A stretch of DNA of 64,000 nucleotides, taken from NCBI GenBank assembly GCA_000310025.1, contig FN649741.1, forward strand, positions 5,616,983 to 5,680,982, given 5' to 3'. Position 1 is the stretch's first letter; every line of letters starts with the position of its first letter. Of this stretch, positions 24,635-37,928 are shown in pieces. Both the position numbers and the translations under genes were made by a program. Below the pieces are notes generated by a model. That model saw only the letters and a list, made by a program, of their open reading frames with translations. It was not told where the DNA came from and ran no database searches. Origin of the DNA: Ectocarpus siliculosus. Lineage: Eukaryota; Sar; Phaeophyceae; Ectocarpales; Ectocarpaceae.

Positions 24635-27600
24635 ATGTCTTCAAATTTCTTCCGAGGAACCACGGCAGGTGAGTACTTCAGCTGTGATACATCGGTGATC
24701 CTCAACGACAACGACGATGCCAGATACAGCAGTAGTAGATTATGCATAGGGTACAATGTACACGGCAATGGTTTGGTACGTACAGTGTAGCCCAGTGTGC
24801 GTGTGCTGCTGTTGTTATGTAATGCTTCGTTGCTTGGGATGGGCATCAGTTGCCATTTGTTGACTATGCCATGATATGTTGTGTGCAGGCCACCCTGTTG
24901 ACGATTATTGTCGTACAGCAGTCGAACCTCGGTGAAGGGTTTTGGCAGACAAGAATATATTGATGCCGACTACAGCAGCAGTAATTTTTGAAAACAAACG
25001 CAAGAGCACCAGAAAATGAAAAACAGACACACAGCAGCACCAGTCGGAAGGCATCGCGAAAAACAGAAATCGTTGATTCTCGCACAGGCCGGCAGTAGAG
25101 GCTGCTCAAACCATACATTTCACGCGTCTACTGTACCTCCACACGCCTCCTTTGAAATCCAAGAAAAAAATTCACACTTTTCTAAATTCAAGTCAAGGGA
25201 GCCAAAACGGCAGGCCCTTACAAGTAAGGTCGGGGCACAACAACTGGGATTTTGTCTCACTGCGGTATGTCCAATGGATATGTCAAGCGATTCACTCGCG
25301 TGTACGCAGCAGACTCGGCTTCAAGTGGACGAGGGAACGGGACGGCTGAATCGTTCCCGGGACAAAGAGTAAAGCAGCGCAGAAGAAGGGAAGAAATAAT
25401 CCATGCGTATTCATTGGGGGACAATTCCGCAATATCCCCGGCTTCCTGCTGATAGCGTGTGCGAGACATTTGTCGACGGGAAGGTTGGCTGTAGATTGGT
25501 ACCACCTGCAGACTGTGGAACGTCGGCGAGCGCGTAACAACCACAGGATGATATCTACAGGACACATGAAAAGACAAGACTTTGTTCGCCTTGTCCGACA
25601 TTGGCTTTAGTTGGTCCTGTACACGAGGCTTGTTCCTCGAGGAACCCAGGGACAAACTGGTTTTGATCGATGCGTTGCACGATCATCGCAACACCGCCGT
25701 GTCATCGACCATTCATTGAGCGAGGTCCCTTTTATGTTCCCTTCCCATGGGTGAACTTTGGACTCTTTTTTTGGTTCTGCTTTCGAAGCGGATGTATTTA
25801 TGGGCAGTGGATATGTGCCGGGTACACGCCAAACACGTGGACACCAGTACCTGCGCTGCAGCCAGTGTTTTCAATAAGTTGAAAACTAAGTGTACCGCCT
25901 TTGAACGCGAGCAATGCTGCGTGTGCAGAACTACCATTGACGCCCTTCCTGCGGCGGTCCAAGTTGTTTTTTCTTAACTGCTGGGCATGTGTGCAGATTA
26001 AATGCAAAACGACCGCAGAGTGGAACGTGAGCATGCTGGTGTGCTTCCGTGAACCAGCCATGCCTATTTCCGGTAAAAGCGTGATGAAACTTGCTAAGAC
26101 ATTCACCATTTGCTACCCCCTCGTCTCGTCTTCCTTTTGTCTCTTGTGCCGCCGTTTGGTTTCAGAACAAGATAGTCGTTGGGGCGATGCAGAGAAGAAG
26201 CTTCTGCGCCGAACGAAGTTTAGCAAAGTGTTGGAACAGAAGGTGTGAGATGCGTCACAACACGATGTAGACTACTTGGCATGAGCTAGTGTATCTGTTT
26301 TTTTCTTTCAGGGAGACGCCAGATTGGTTGGAACATTCTTGTCGGTGCACAAATAGTCTCTATCCGGCCGAGCGTTTGTATGTAGATACACTTTTTCACG
26401 TTGATGTGTAGGTTATCCTGTTGTGGAGAGGGCGCTAATAACCTGCCCTTGTTTCGGTTCAAGCGTAGCACCCGACGATATACGGGTACGTTCTTGGACC
26501 TCATTTGCAGGTCAACATGAAGAAGGTCAATATGGACGTGATGCAGCGATGGATCGCGCAGCGGATAACGTCGCTGCTCGGATTTGAGGACGACATTGTG
26601 GTGGGCACATGCATCAACTACCTGTCGGAGGAGGTATGCATAGTTTATGGTTCCCTGTTGTGACGAGCGCTTGAGTCGACGTGTGTAAACATTACTGCTG
26701 GCCATCACAAGCTTGACGGTATTTTACCGTAGGTCACATGATACAAGATACGACAGCCCCTGGATCGAGCTTCAAACCTTGGCTACACTCGACGAAGAGG
26801 TACCAAAATCAGATGATAACGTTTTCGAAAAGTTCTCGACGAGACGGTTCCAACACCACCATTTTCGGCGGGTAATCGAGCTTTGAAAATCGGTCCAGCG
26901 GGAGCGATATCTCATGCGACCTACGGTATTGTGGAGCAGAGTGAGGTTGTCAAACACCGGCGCGCGAAACGATCAACTGCGTGGGTTCCATGAACGAGTC
27001 TTTGTTTCGTACCGTTTGTCCTTTTTTTTTTGTCTTGACTTCAAATCAGCGCTCACAGCACTAGTGCCGTTTACTCCAACGCATGGTCACACAGAAGGGC
27101 CCCTCTCTAACCTCCCCTCCTGCCGTACGTTGCCTTCGGTTTTTAGTGCGAAAAGAGTTCAGCACTCTCTTCCCTCTGTGTACACACGAACTATTATAGC
27201 GCTATCCACTAGGTCAGGAGCGGAAGCGAGAGAAAAACTCACTTTGCAAGAAAAGCTCGCTTACGCCGGGATTCGAACACCTGACCTGACCTCTAGAAGG
27301 TTCCGAGGATACCAACTAGACCACCGGGGCGACCGGCTATAGTTATCAATGAATCTGTCTACGTTTGTTTATTTCGTCACGAAGTACAGCAGTGTAGGGA
27401 CAGCGCGAATAGCAACGGTGACACCTCGCTTCACAGCAGTACGCCCAGTGGATAAAGCTCGACGTCCAAGCCTTTTGGAAGAATCGCAGTTGTTTTTCAC
27501 ACGTTTTGTGGCAGGCAGGGTCCTTTTTTCGGATATTTGTAGAGTGTTTCATGTCGAACGGGTGTTTTCGACACGGGTATGCATCGGCCCCGTTGCTCAG

Positions 27601-30007
27601 CTCTGCGATTTCTCTGTACTGCGACTTGTGTGCGCTCCATGGCTTCTGCTTCACATCTTACAATGTCTCACTCTCCGTCAGCCATCCAAGCCAGAGATCA
27701 CCCGCTCTGCAGAGTGCTTGATTTGAGCAAACAGGGCGACAACGTGAACTAGATGTGATGTGTTGTAAGATGGTTACCTGTTCTTCAACAGGGTTACGAG
27801 AACCGCGGCAATCCACAAGCAGCTCGTGATTGTATTGTTGATCGCAGGAGGGACGCATAGCACTCAGCCCCCCGCCGTACGGTCTGGAACAACTGTAGAA
27901 GTCGGTTCGACTAAGGTGTTTGACACGTAAGTGTTCATGTAATGGCACGGGGACAGCAGTTGTACTCAGATTTTTATGCGTCGTGTTGTTTCGTGGCTGC
28001 CTGTCACCCGTTCCTCGAGTTCTTGAGGACAGAACTTAGTCAACAGACCTCGGCTTTTTATTGTACTTCGAAGAGATTTGTGAATGGTTTAAATGTCCTC
28101 GATGGTTCCGATTGACCGCTAGTCCCGATGCCCATAGGTTGCCGGTGGGAGATTGATACATGTTGGTACGATCATGTCTGTTCTACAAGACGGACAACTC
28201 GACTCTTGTTGTGGTGCGTGGAACGCCATGAATAGTTTTTTGGCAACAACGGGGTAGAGCGATTTTTGACGAGAGTGGAGATATTTGCGCAATAAGACAC
28301 GCCGCCAGGTCCGCGTCATCAACACGTTTCCATGATACACAACACCGGGGACCTAGGTCCGTCTTACGCCGCCCATTCAGGCATGCGCTAATGCAATCAA
28401 TCCCTTACAGCCCAGCGACGCCATGATGTTTCAGCAGATCTTTGAGGCCTACTGGTGTATTGCAGTACCTGCACGTTCTCAGGCATCGGGCCTTGTCATT
28501 GAAATGTGCCATGGTTGCGTATACAACATGGGTCCGTTTTCAGGGGAAGCTGGACCCGAAGAAGCTACAGCTGCAGCTCACAGGATTCCTGGAGAAGTCC
28601 ACTGGGATGTTCATGGAAGAGCTTTGGGGACTCTTGGTGGACGCTCAAAGTAGCCTAGGGGGGATTCCGTCAGCATTTCTTCAGGACAAGAAACAAGAAC
28701 TACTCCAACAGAAGGTTCGTTGATGCCTTTTTTATGAGTGTTTGGAGGAGGTGAAGACTCAGTAAGGGCAAGATCTCTGGCGGCCTCAACGTTCATCACG
28801 AAGGTCTTTGACATGTTCTTGTTGTCTCCACGTTGGAAAACCGTCCCGGTCTCGGTCATTTCCTACTAGTGTTCGTACTGGTCCACAAGCCCACTACCCA
28901 AAAGAACGGTACACAAGATATATATGACTATGCATACGGTACATATTAGCCGACACACGTCATCGTCTTGATTGCGTTGTTTCTCAGGAACAGGAGGCCA
29001 AGCAAGAAGAGGAGCTACGCAGGAGGATGGTGGAACATCAGCAGGAGCTGGAACGGACCGCCGCGTTAGCACAGGCGTAAGTACGAGCGCGCGAAACAAC
29101 GCCTTGCTTGGTGCCCGCCGTTGTCTTCGGTGTTGAGGCAGGGTGAATAAAAGAAGAACGTGTTGAGAGTGTTTCAAGGCACAATGCGAAAACACCTAGC
29201 CGAGTTTGTCGTGTCCTTTTGCCGTACACATGCGTTCTGTTCCACTGTTCAGACATGCACCAACGGAGCAAGATGCTAGCTCGAGCGCTGCGCCAATCCT
29301 GACTCGCCCGGGCAAAAGGCGCGCGAGCCGTTGGGGTGTTTCTCAAGTCAGTGTCGCGACAACATCAGACGCGACGACCCCAGATGCGGAAAAAGTCGTT
29401 GTCCCAGGCACTGATGCTCCTGCTGCCGTTGGTGGCGACTCTGAAATGGTGAGGTTAAACTTGGTTGGTGCTCGCACGGCGAGTTGGCTTTTGAGTCCCT
29501 CCACCAAACGAAAACGAAAACATCATCGATCGATGATGCGTTTGGCATGCACCCCTTGTCGTTGTCCAACCGCGGGTGACAATTCAGCATTTTTTTGGGA
29601 ATCCTAGGTGGCATACAAATCACTAGAGTTCTCGACGGTAGACAATGTGATGTTGGAACGTTCCTACACCCCCTCTCCCCACGCTGCGTTGGTGCCTCTA
29701 ATTTCGTGCCGTCTGCGTGCAGCACAACGGCGATCGAAGTCCCTCCGACATATCCAGCAGTCGACATGACGATGGAGGTCGTCGAAAGGAAAAGCGGAAG
29801 TCTAAGAAGAGTAGGCACGGGAAAAAATCTGACCGTAAGAAGCACCGACGGTCCAGGAAGACTGAGGCGTCTGAAAGAAGCGGCGACGAAGGCACCTCAA
29901 GCGAAGAAGACGAACAGGGTGACAAATCTGCGGTGGACGTTGAAGAGGCCCTCAGACAGAGGCTCCTAGCGTCCAGGAAGGAAAGGCACACCCAAGGAGA
30001 TGACTGA
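24635..30007 (+). CDS. SRRM1/SRm160-like PWI-domain splicing factor
   Basis: Seven exons, all phase-consistent: 24635-24668, 26166-26242, 26511-26633, 28544-28714, 28988-29076, 29253-29448, 29723-30007. The protein starts MSSNFFRGTTA and continues EQDSRWGDAEKKLLRRTKF, the characteristic SRRM1 N-terminus. The PWI domain (about residues 35-135) reads MKKVNMDVMQRWIAQRI, LGFEDDIVV, LQLQLTGFLEKSTGMFMEEL and GGIPSAFLQDKK. PWI domains bind nucleic acid and act in pre-mRNA splicing and 3' end formation. A charged coiled-coil stretch follows (QEEELRRRMVEHQQELERT). The last exon is a Lys/Arg/Ser-rich tail (GGRRKEKRKSKKSRHGKK) with acidic ERSGDEGTSSEEDE. The long RS domain of animal SRRM1 is much reduced. 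Its introns carry a MITE and a SINE-like piece. Confidence 0.9.
26727..26926 (-). mobile_element. MITE copy 2 (TA target, CCGTA termini)
   Basis: A 200 bp non-coding element in an intron of the SRRM1-like gene. It begins CCGTAGGTCACATG and ends with an imperfect inverted copy, CATGCGACCTACGG, and is flanked by TA on both sides. Its interior matches the element at 41839-42055 in opposite orientation (shared TTTTCGGCG and GAGACGGTTCCAAC blocks). The inverted ends have diverged, so it looks older than the other copy. Confidence 0.75.
27240..27345 (-). repeat. tRNA-derived SINE-like piece, copy 1
   Basis: On the minus strand a pol III A box (TGGTCTAGTTGGTATCC, 27323-27307) is followed by a B box (GGTGTTCGAATCC, 27281-27269). 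The acceptor stem does not pair and the anticodon stem is short, so this is not a functional tRNA. A related piece lies at 39270-39365. Confidence 0.6.
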
Positions 30008-30112
30008 GATGCGCCCAAAATCATGGAAGTTTCAGCAAGAACGAGGCGCCTTCTGCGAGAGAAAACCTCATCACCTTGAGTATCAACACCCAAAGACGAC
30101 TGTCCGATTTCC
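30008..30112. other. Tail-to-tail spacer
   Basis: Only 105 bp separate the stop codons of the SRRM1-like and PheRS genes, so their 3' UTRs probably overlap or abut. Confidence 0.6.
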
Positions 30113-32389
30113 CTACCGTAGCTCCGCATCCAAACGGCTAGTGATGTAGCCGCGGACAATTTCTTGTAGCCGATCTACCTCCTCGTTCGTTAGTGATCGA
30201 TCCATCGACCGGTATGTAATGCGAAAGCATCTGCTTTTCCGCTGGGTCTTCGGGTGGATGAAGTCGTCCAGCAATCGGATCTGAAGCGGTCAGGAGAAAA
30301 TTTTGCAGGCAACAGTTCAGATGTGATCGGACCCAGCTCTTTTTTGCTATTCTAGGACATATTCTTGGCTGGCTTCGCATCGCATAGCAAATGTGCAATC
30401 GCCAAACGGTAACGGCTACGTCACATGGCAACAAGCATTTACCTCCTCGACAAGATCTCCTGCCACGTCCCGCACAACCTCGAAGAGGTCGTTGTTGTGG
30501 AAATTATCTTCAGGAAGCCAAAATGTCACATCCTTGTAGCACGGTGGATACTTGCTGTATGGCTGAAACGTCGTGAGCGTTTTCGCCTGTGACGAGATGG
30601 ACAACACAAGGATACAAGAGACAAAGCAAACATAGAATTTGGTAGTTTCGAACGTGCTAAGAAACGGCGAACGAGAGACAAAGCAGAATGTGGAGGTGCC
30701 TGGGTTCGTAACCCCCCCGCCAAGTACCGTGATAGTTGTAGATGGCTGTGAAAGACCCGTTTAGGCCCGAAAAAGCAGGAAGACCCGGTATGTCGGACAC
30801 GCGCGGGCTGCGCTTCGTCACTCAGATGGAAGGGGTGACAGGTAGGAGGGATTCGCGGGCTTGGCGAGCCAAATGTTTTTGTCCCACGTGCGTGTCAAGC
30901 ATCTCTTGTGTCGACCATGGATGCGGTCTGCTCACCTCGAACTGGGACGAGAACCTGGGGTCTTCAGACCAGAACAAACGAATATCTGGGATCGAAAACA
31001 GCACCATAGCGAGCCGCTCAAGGCCTAGCCCGAAAGCCCATCCAACTTCGCCTGTCCTGCCAGCGTTGTCCATAACCTCATCATGGATCACCCCGCAACC
31101 CAACACCTCCATCCACTTCCCCTGTGGCAGACAACACGCGACATGGTGTGCATCAGTTTTAGTAAGCAAAAACATCGTACAGTCGGCGAGTATTTGCTAG
31201 GTCGATTCACTCGCCCTACAGTGGGCGCCCGCCCAGTTCTGTCTGCCTGGATAAGAGATTTCATCCACCCGCAATAGCCCCCGACTGCTGCACCTCCAAG
31301 TCTTGGAACCCTGAAGCTTGACCGGTACCACACTCGTCGTCCCTATGCATATGCAAAGTCTATGCATATGTGTTCATCCTATTTTATTTCAGCATCAAGT
31401 CCCGCAAAAAAGCAGAAGCGCGATATGAGTCAACATGAAGGTGATACTTGTCCTTAATACCCGGTAGAGGAAAGCAGCGCAAAGAGATTTATGTGTCATT
31501 CGTTGTTTGGGAAGAGTTTGGAGTATCTAAGCACGATATCACCGTGACAAAACTCTTCCCCGTTCGCTCTCTCAGTGTGCACCTCTTCAGCCTGTCGGCA
31601 GGTAAGCACAACTCACCCGAAAGAGAATTTCCAGTTCAGCCGATGGAGTGGTGAAAGGAAAGTACGCATCGACCCAGCGCATTTCCACATTCCCGAACAA
31701 ATTCGTAGCAAGGCCTTCGAGGCCGCGCTTTAGATCCTTGCTCGCGATCTCCTTTCTCTGGCTGACGTCCCACCTCGCCGGTGCCTGTGAGCAAATGCCG
31801 TGGACCATACTGATAGGTAACAAGGTGGCTGCTTTCATCCCCTCGAAAGGTGCCAGCTTAAAACAAACCATTACACCCATCTGAGAGATCCGACGTGTTG
31901 GCTAAAGTGATCGGCGTTGCAACAGATTTGTTTTTACTCAAGGACGGTAAGGGTAAGGGTAGGGCACAAGCTGCTCCGGCAGAAACCAACAAGTAAGGAA
32001 TACTCCGCTGCACCCAACTCGCGCGAACACGTACCACAGTAAAAAGCCGACGCACCTCTTCCTCGGTGAGAATACGCACTCCCTCCATCTGATGAAACAC
32101 AGGGTAGTGCGTACTATCCACCTCGTCCCGCCTGTAAACATCTCCACAGACAAGGAACCGGTCTTCCCCTTGCCGTAACAGAGACGTTTGGTGAGCGCTC
32201 GTGTGGCATCGTAGAACTCGTTGGGCGTCAACGTAGTAGGTGTCTGAAGGCTGTCGACTGACGTGGTCTGGCGGTATCAGTAGCTCATCAAAATTTTGCT
32301 CGACTGTAACTATCGGAGGCAAGTCGTCGAAAACCTTGAACTGCGGCTGTCCGAGCGCCTGCGTATTTTTCTGGAAGTAGAGCTCAATC
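30113..32389 (-). CDS. Organellar phenylalanyl-tRNA synthetase (monomeric, FARS2 type)
   Basis: Class II synthetase that charges tRNA-Phe in mitochondria or plastids. Phase-checked exons on the minus strand: 32389-32056, 31784-31617, 31131-30936, 30586-30443, 30280-30113 (stop 30113-30115). Diagnostic stretches in order are [48 protein letters not shown] (motif 2), [48 protein letters not shown] (motif 3), [12 protein letters not shown], and the C-terminal anticodon-binding FDX-ACB domain ([51 protein letters not shown]). The sequence is closer in style to plant organellar enzymes. The N-terminus with its targeting peptide is not resolved: a likely upstream exon encoding LLMHPNTASEII lies at about 32520-32560, but its donor could not be phased. 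Confidence 0.92.
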
Positions 32390-35300
32390 CTGCGGCAAGT
32401 CAGTACGGAACCGGACAAAAAATCATCGTTTTAAAATTTTTGCGGTGAAAGCAAAACACACAGGCAAGTCCCCAGACATGCCGTAGAGAAGAGAGAATAC
32501 AGCAGTACTGTGAATCTACGAATGATCTCGCTCGCCGTATTCGGATGCATCAGCAACCCTTGTTGTTGTTGTCTTCACAATAAAAAAACGTTCCGGTCTC
32601 CACTCAGTACCTTCTGATGTCCGTACTACTCTTTCACGACTTCCTTCTTCCCCTCGCTGCCTCGGCAAGGCTTTTGCTTAGGCATGTCCCATAGCGAGGG
32701 GGGGGTCTTCTAGCGAGCATGGCTAGACTCACCCTCAAGGGACCGATACCTTCTTGCTACGGCGCACCCGCCGCGAGGCGTGCGTAGTGGAAGAGTTGGG
32801 TCGGCACTGGTGCGTCAGGTACAAAAATGCAGATGCGCGGGCCTCATGGCCGTCGGTGTAGACAGCAATGTCCATCTCAGTTTTGTGCGCGGAGGCAGAC
32901 GCCATCAGAAAGGTGGACGGACACTATGTACACGGCCCTAGGTTTGCTAGAGGGAGCTGTACTGTCTCAGTAACCTGGCTTCGCCATCAAAGGGGAGTGG
33001 GGAACAGGTGGTGACGAGCTGAGTGGGTTGGTTGACCCTTCGGCGCGAGAATTTTCAAACCAAGAACCCTAAGTGCAACGAGGGAGAAAGCGAGGAACCG
33101 ACTGGGAAGGACAGCAATGAGAGCGTGTGCGGACGGAGCGGGTCAAGTTTGGTCGTGCTAGGACTGGCCGCAGCGACACCGGAGCAGCGGCACCGGAGCA
33201 GTGGCATCGGAGCAGCGGCATCGGAGCACACGGACGACATGGGAACGAGAAAAAAATATTCCTTGTCGTAAGCGGAGATGACGTTTTTCTCGCCCGGTAA
33301 GCGTCCTGGTCATTGCTGCTCTGTCACGTCGCATGGCCCCTTTAGCGCGTTTGTCGACGGCCATTATTTCCTCCGCAGAAGGAGTCAGGTGACGAAAACG
33401 CCAAGGAGTTGGATTTCGTTCTGGATCGAGGCCTTAAGGCGACACAAGAGTTGGTTTTTCGAATTTTGGCGAGTGTTTTCTTACAGATTAATGTATTGCA
33501 ATGAATGCAGACAGTACATTTCTGATGATATCGCAATCATTGTGTAGCCGTGCTAGCTTTTTGCTGAGGAGGGAAATGAAACAGATACATGTAGCATAAT
33601 GAAACATATGTATTGGTTTGGTATATCAATAGAAGGAAGAATATGATGTATCTGTGTTTGGTTCATATCGCACGCACTGGTTGCTCATTGCAGCTGTAAG
33701 GTGGCCAATATTCGGCGAAAGAAACCTGTTGCAAAGCCGTCCGCGTCTTTGTCATGACGGTTTCATCGGGTTCACCGTAGCCAGCCGTAGTTGGGATCGT
33801 GCAGTAGCCATTGAACGTTGGAATGCGAGCTTTCCCTCACTGAGTGGTAAGTCCTGCATTTATTCGGGGATGGAAAGGGCGACGTCGATAAAAACTCGAT
33901 ATATATTTTTCAAAAATAACATCAACTCTTGAGCAAGTAACATTGTAGCTCGATCGGTGAAATGCACGGTGTTTTGATATGTAAACGTTCTCGTTGACGA
34001 TGTACACACTGCTGTGGAGGGTAGTATTGTAATGGAAAGTAGTAAAAAAGAAAAAAGCGCGGTACCTCACCTTCCTTGCACGGACAAGAGATGGTCACCA
34101 AACATCCGTTTTAGTTATCCGTTTTCGACATTCATTGACGGGACGTTGGAACGGCAATTGTGCGCCCGGGATTCTTTGCGGATTTTTTGTGCGGACGGAT
34201 TGTAGCGGATGTGTAGAGGTCTTGGAGAATGGGTAGTAGGGGTGCTATTAGTCGTGGAAGAACGTATTTCCCACTTTTCCAGCATACCCCTTCACACTCC
34301 TTTTGGCGGACTGCATGGCTCCACAATACTTGCAAGGGTCAGCGCGTTCCACCGTTATACCCATTTCGTAGGCCGCATACAGGAGTGCTTCACGTGGCTG
34401 GGTGATGACAGTGTTCGGACGCGATATATCTCCTCTTGAAACCATGATGTTGTGGATCGTCGACGCAGTTCCTTAAAAAAAAATGTCGTCCAGACGATCC
34501 CTCTTCGCCGCAAAAATATAGATCTGCGTTTTTCCTGATGGGTTTGACATTTCCTGTCGGAGGATGGTTTGGGCTGGGTGGTGCTGAGTCGTTTTCCCGT
34601 GTTCATGGCAGCACTATTGTTCGGTTGTCGTGCGCTCCGCCTCTTCGCATTTACCGCCAATTTGTTCCGAGCATGATAATATGCACAATTTTGGTTGTTC
34701 TTGCGCAATCGCTGTCGTTTGTTCTGTTTCGTTGTATGTCCGTCCGAACAGTAGTAGCATCGCCAGACGTAAAGCTCGGAGATGCCGAAGTTTGGTGTAG
34801 ATGTCATTGACAGTCGTGGTTGCGAGAGCAGTGTAGAACTCTAGTGTGCACGTGCTGCAGCAGTGGGCACACACAATACTCGGGCCGACTTTGAACGTTA
34901 CAATAAAGGTACTGTCACGAAGAAGGCGGTCTACATATCGCTCTTGATTGTAGATTCGTTGGGCGAGGACACGCTTGCTTGTGATGATGCTGTTGGCGGG
35001 TGACCCACACATAACCCGCTTGAATGTCTGCTACCCGCATTTAAAAGCCTGTTGCACACGTTATGCAGAACCGTGGACTGTGTGGGTGATGCACAATTAC
35101 GGTAGAAGCTGTGTACCTTCGTTGTCGTCATCTACAACACAGCTGTATGTAGTACATGGGTGCATGTTGCGTGGGGCTTGGGGCAGCAGCAGCAGTGCAT
35201 AGACTGACATGCCTGGACGCTGTGCACGTCGACGAGTTACTATTACCTGCAGTGACAAACACACAACGCGGTCGTACTACCCGTCTGTTGCACGGCAGAG

Positions 35301-37928
35301 GGAGGGCAAGAGGCTGTGTGTATCATAGAGTCTTCTTGTGAATCGCGTATCTGGTGTGCATATCACACGCTTCATATCGCATTGCATACTACAGTATGTC
35401 CTGTGCGTTTCAGCCCCCGTGACCTGCTTTGACACACCCGCAGAAGGGTACATGTTCGCTGTACAGCTGTGGGAAGCTGTGTGGATCGCGCAATCACCGT
35501 TTTAACGTCAACACAGACCTCGGGTTTTGTTCACGCACAAACATCTTGAAAAAAGTTCCAAGAAGCACTGAAAATTTATGTAGAAAAAATCCTTCACTAT
35601 TTTCTTGTAGTGCGTCCGACGATGACATTCCTATGAAAAATATACTTACTTGATCTCTCATTTCAAAATTCCACCCGCACACACTTTGCCATCGCCATTC
35701 AACCTACGAGCGTAGCGGCGACCGCGAAGCGGTACGCCGCGAAGCGCTCTTGTAATGAACTACTGCTGTACAGCAGTATAACCCTGTTGCCGAACATCAG
35801 ACTTCGAGGGAGCGCACCTCTCCTTGATGATGCCAAGAGGATGCGCAGAGCACCGATGCAAGTCTTTACCGATCTTGGCTGCCACAGATGGAGAGACATT
35901 GTTGTAAGCATCGTCGTTGATCACCGAACCTGTGCAAACCACCGAGGTTGGCAGTTGGGTACAGCAGTAGTTCAGGAAAAATAAGTACACACGTAGAAAG
36001 ACGACCGTTCGAGATCAACCCACATTGGAACGTCAACAAGACTCGAAATAAATCCAGTACCCAGCCGGTTTTCCTCTACTCACTGAAAAGAATCCACCGC
36101 ATCCCGTTCGACTGTGGGTATATCTCGAATGGGTAGTCTTTCTGTGTGTGTATTTATTTTTCCTCAAGTGTAGCGGGGTCGCGCATGACCGCACGAAGAG
36201 ATACAAGAACACCGCCTATCCCTGTGTGTGTCGCTCATGATTCGCGTAGGCAAAGATAGACCATCAGCGTGCAAGGTGAACGTGGCCAACCTGGATTAGG
36301 CGCGCCAAGATGCAAACCTCTGACGAACCCTGCCCGTGCAGTGGGCCCAGTCCCCCTGAAGCAGCTGGAGAGCATCATGCCTCCTTTAGCTTGTGGTCAG
36401 GCGGGCGGGGAGGTGGCAGAGGCGGCAAGATCTAATTACGCCGCATTTTTCAGAGGTCGGTGCTTGTGTGCTTGTGCGTTGTGCGTGCTAATAGAAAGCT
36501 AGAGGTAGCCGTCGGCGGGCACGCACACGCTCGCTTACCAGCACTGAAATCGGATATATATATCACTATGGACAAATTGTGCAGTGCAGGAGAGCATGGC
36601 GCTTGGACAGTCCGTTCAAACCACAGGCCTATCTTGGGCGAGGAAGAGCATGACGCCTTGGTGGCTTGGCTTGGGGACGAAGGTGTGTCGGAAATCTCTT
36701 AACTCCGTCAGACGTACCTAGGAATGCTGCCACCACATGCGGACATAGGTTGATCCAGGAGGTACCCTATCGCCATGGTACCTGCTACAGCTAACCTCCA
36801 TCAAGTTTGACTGGGCATTATCTATAACGGAAGACTCTTCCATCTCTTGCATGATCATGTGTACTTGCTTGCAGTTCGTCAAACGACAATTTTTCGAGAA
36901 CCCTTCTGTGTCAGGTGCTACAGCAGTGAGTTCTACATGTCGTATGTATTGGACAAGGTTGCTTGGATTTGAATCTTATGCAACGCTTACAAATATGTAT
37001 ATGCATAGGAGTAGATGGGACGAACACAAAAAACGCCTAGTTCCTTTCCTCCTTACTGCTGCTTTTCTAATCGATTAATCGTACTACAAGTGTAGCTATC
37101 GGAATCTGGCCTTCGAAGCATTTTGCAGGGGAAATTTCAATTTTCGAAATTTCAATTTCGACGACGAATCAGCCTTGCTGAGCCTACAGAGCACCAACAA
37201 ATTCGGGGACGGTTTACCTTCGAGCTAGTCACATCTACGTTTTGGCCAATTTTCACCACGGGCAATAGGTTCGGATTTCAATCGTGAAAAAAGTGGTGGT
37301 ATTTGCATGTATGTACCGCGCTACGCCGGTGGATCGTGTGTGTTCCGTCCCGTTAATTCTGGACGTCAGTCTTCTCACTTTCTTTCGGTTTGTTTTCTGA
37401 GCGCATCGGCTGGGTCGGTCACACAGGAGAGAGACCACCTAGGAGTTTTTAGTTTGTTCACCTCTTTCTCTGGTTGATGCTTGCCGTGTCTTGTATTGGA
37501 AAATTGAATGTGGTGCATCGTCACGGGCGCGTTTATTTTTATTTTTTTTGTAGCTGCATGATGTCGATCAACACCTACTACCTATGTCGGCTTGCTGTTC
37601 GCTGTGGTGTCGAGGACTGAACAATCTCGGCAGCCTTTCCGCCCTGCTCCTGCCGTTCGTGTTCCCGCCTACACACGAATTTATCGTTGTCCCACGTTTG
37701 TTTCGGCAGTTGCGATTTTTTTCGCGAGCGTCTTGTCTTTTTCTTTTCTTTTCTTTTTGTCTCTTTCTCTTTTCTTTTACAGATGGCCTTCTCTCTTTTC
37801 TGCGAAGTACCGAAGATTAAAACACGAACGTACTTATCTTCTCGGACCTGTGGCGTTGGCTTTTGGTTTCATTTTTTCCGCACATGGCGTGTTGAGGCGC
37901 GCTATTTGTTTTTGATTTTCCCATTGGC
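32390..37928. other. Gene-poor stretch
   Basis: I find no supportable gene apart from the probable 5' exon of the PheRS gene at about 32520-32560. Short repeats of a CGGAGCAGCGGCAC-like unit lie at 33178-33230. A minus-strand open frame at 34614-35012 (containing VNDIYTKLRHLRALRLA) has no identifiable family. Other open frames look random. Confidence 0.35.

Noticed and set aside
27240..27345. Possible suppressor-type tRNA (anticodon-like CTA)
   Set aside because: The acceptor arm does not pair and the anticodon stem has about three pairs; a related non-tRNA copy exists at 39270-39365.
28423..28458. Possible extra SRRM1 exon (PSDAMMFQQIFE)
   Set aside because: It has an acceptor but no GT donor, and the PWI domain aligns without it.
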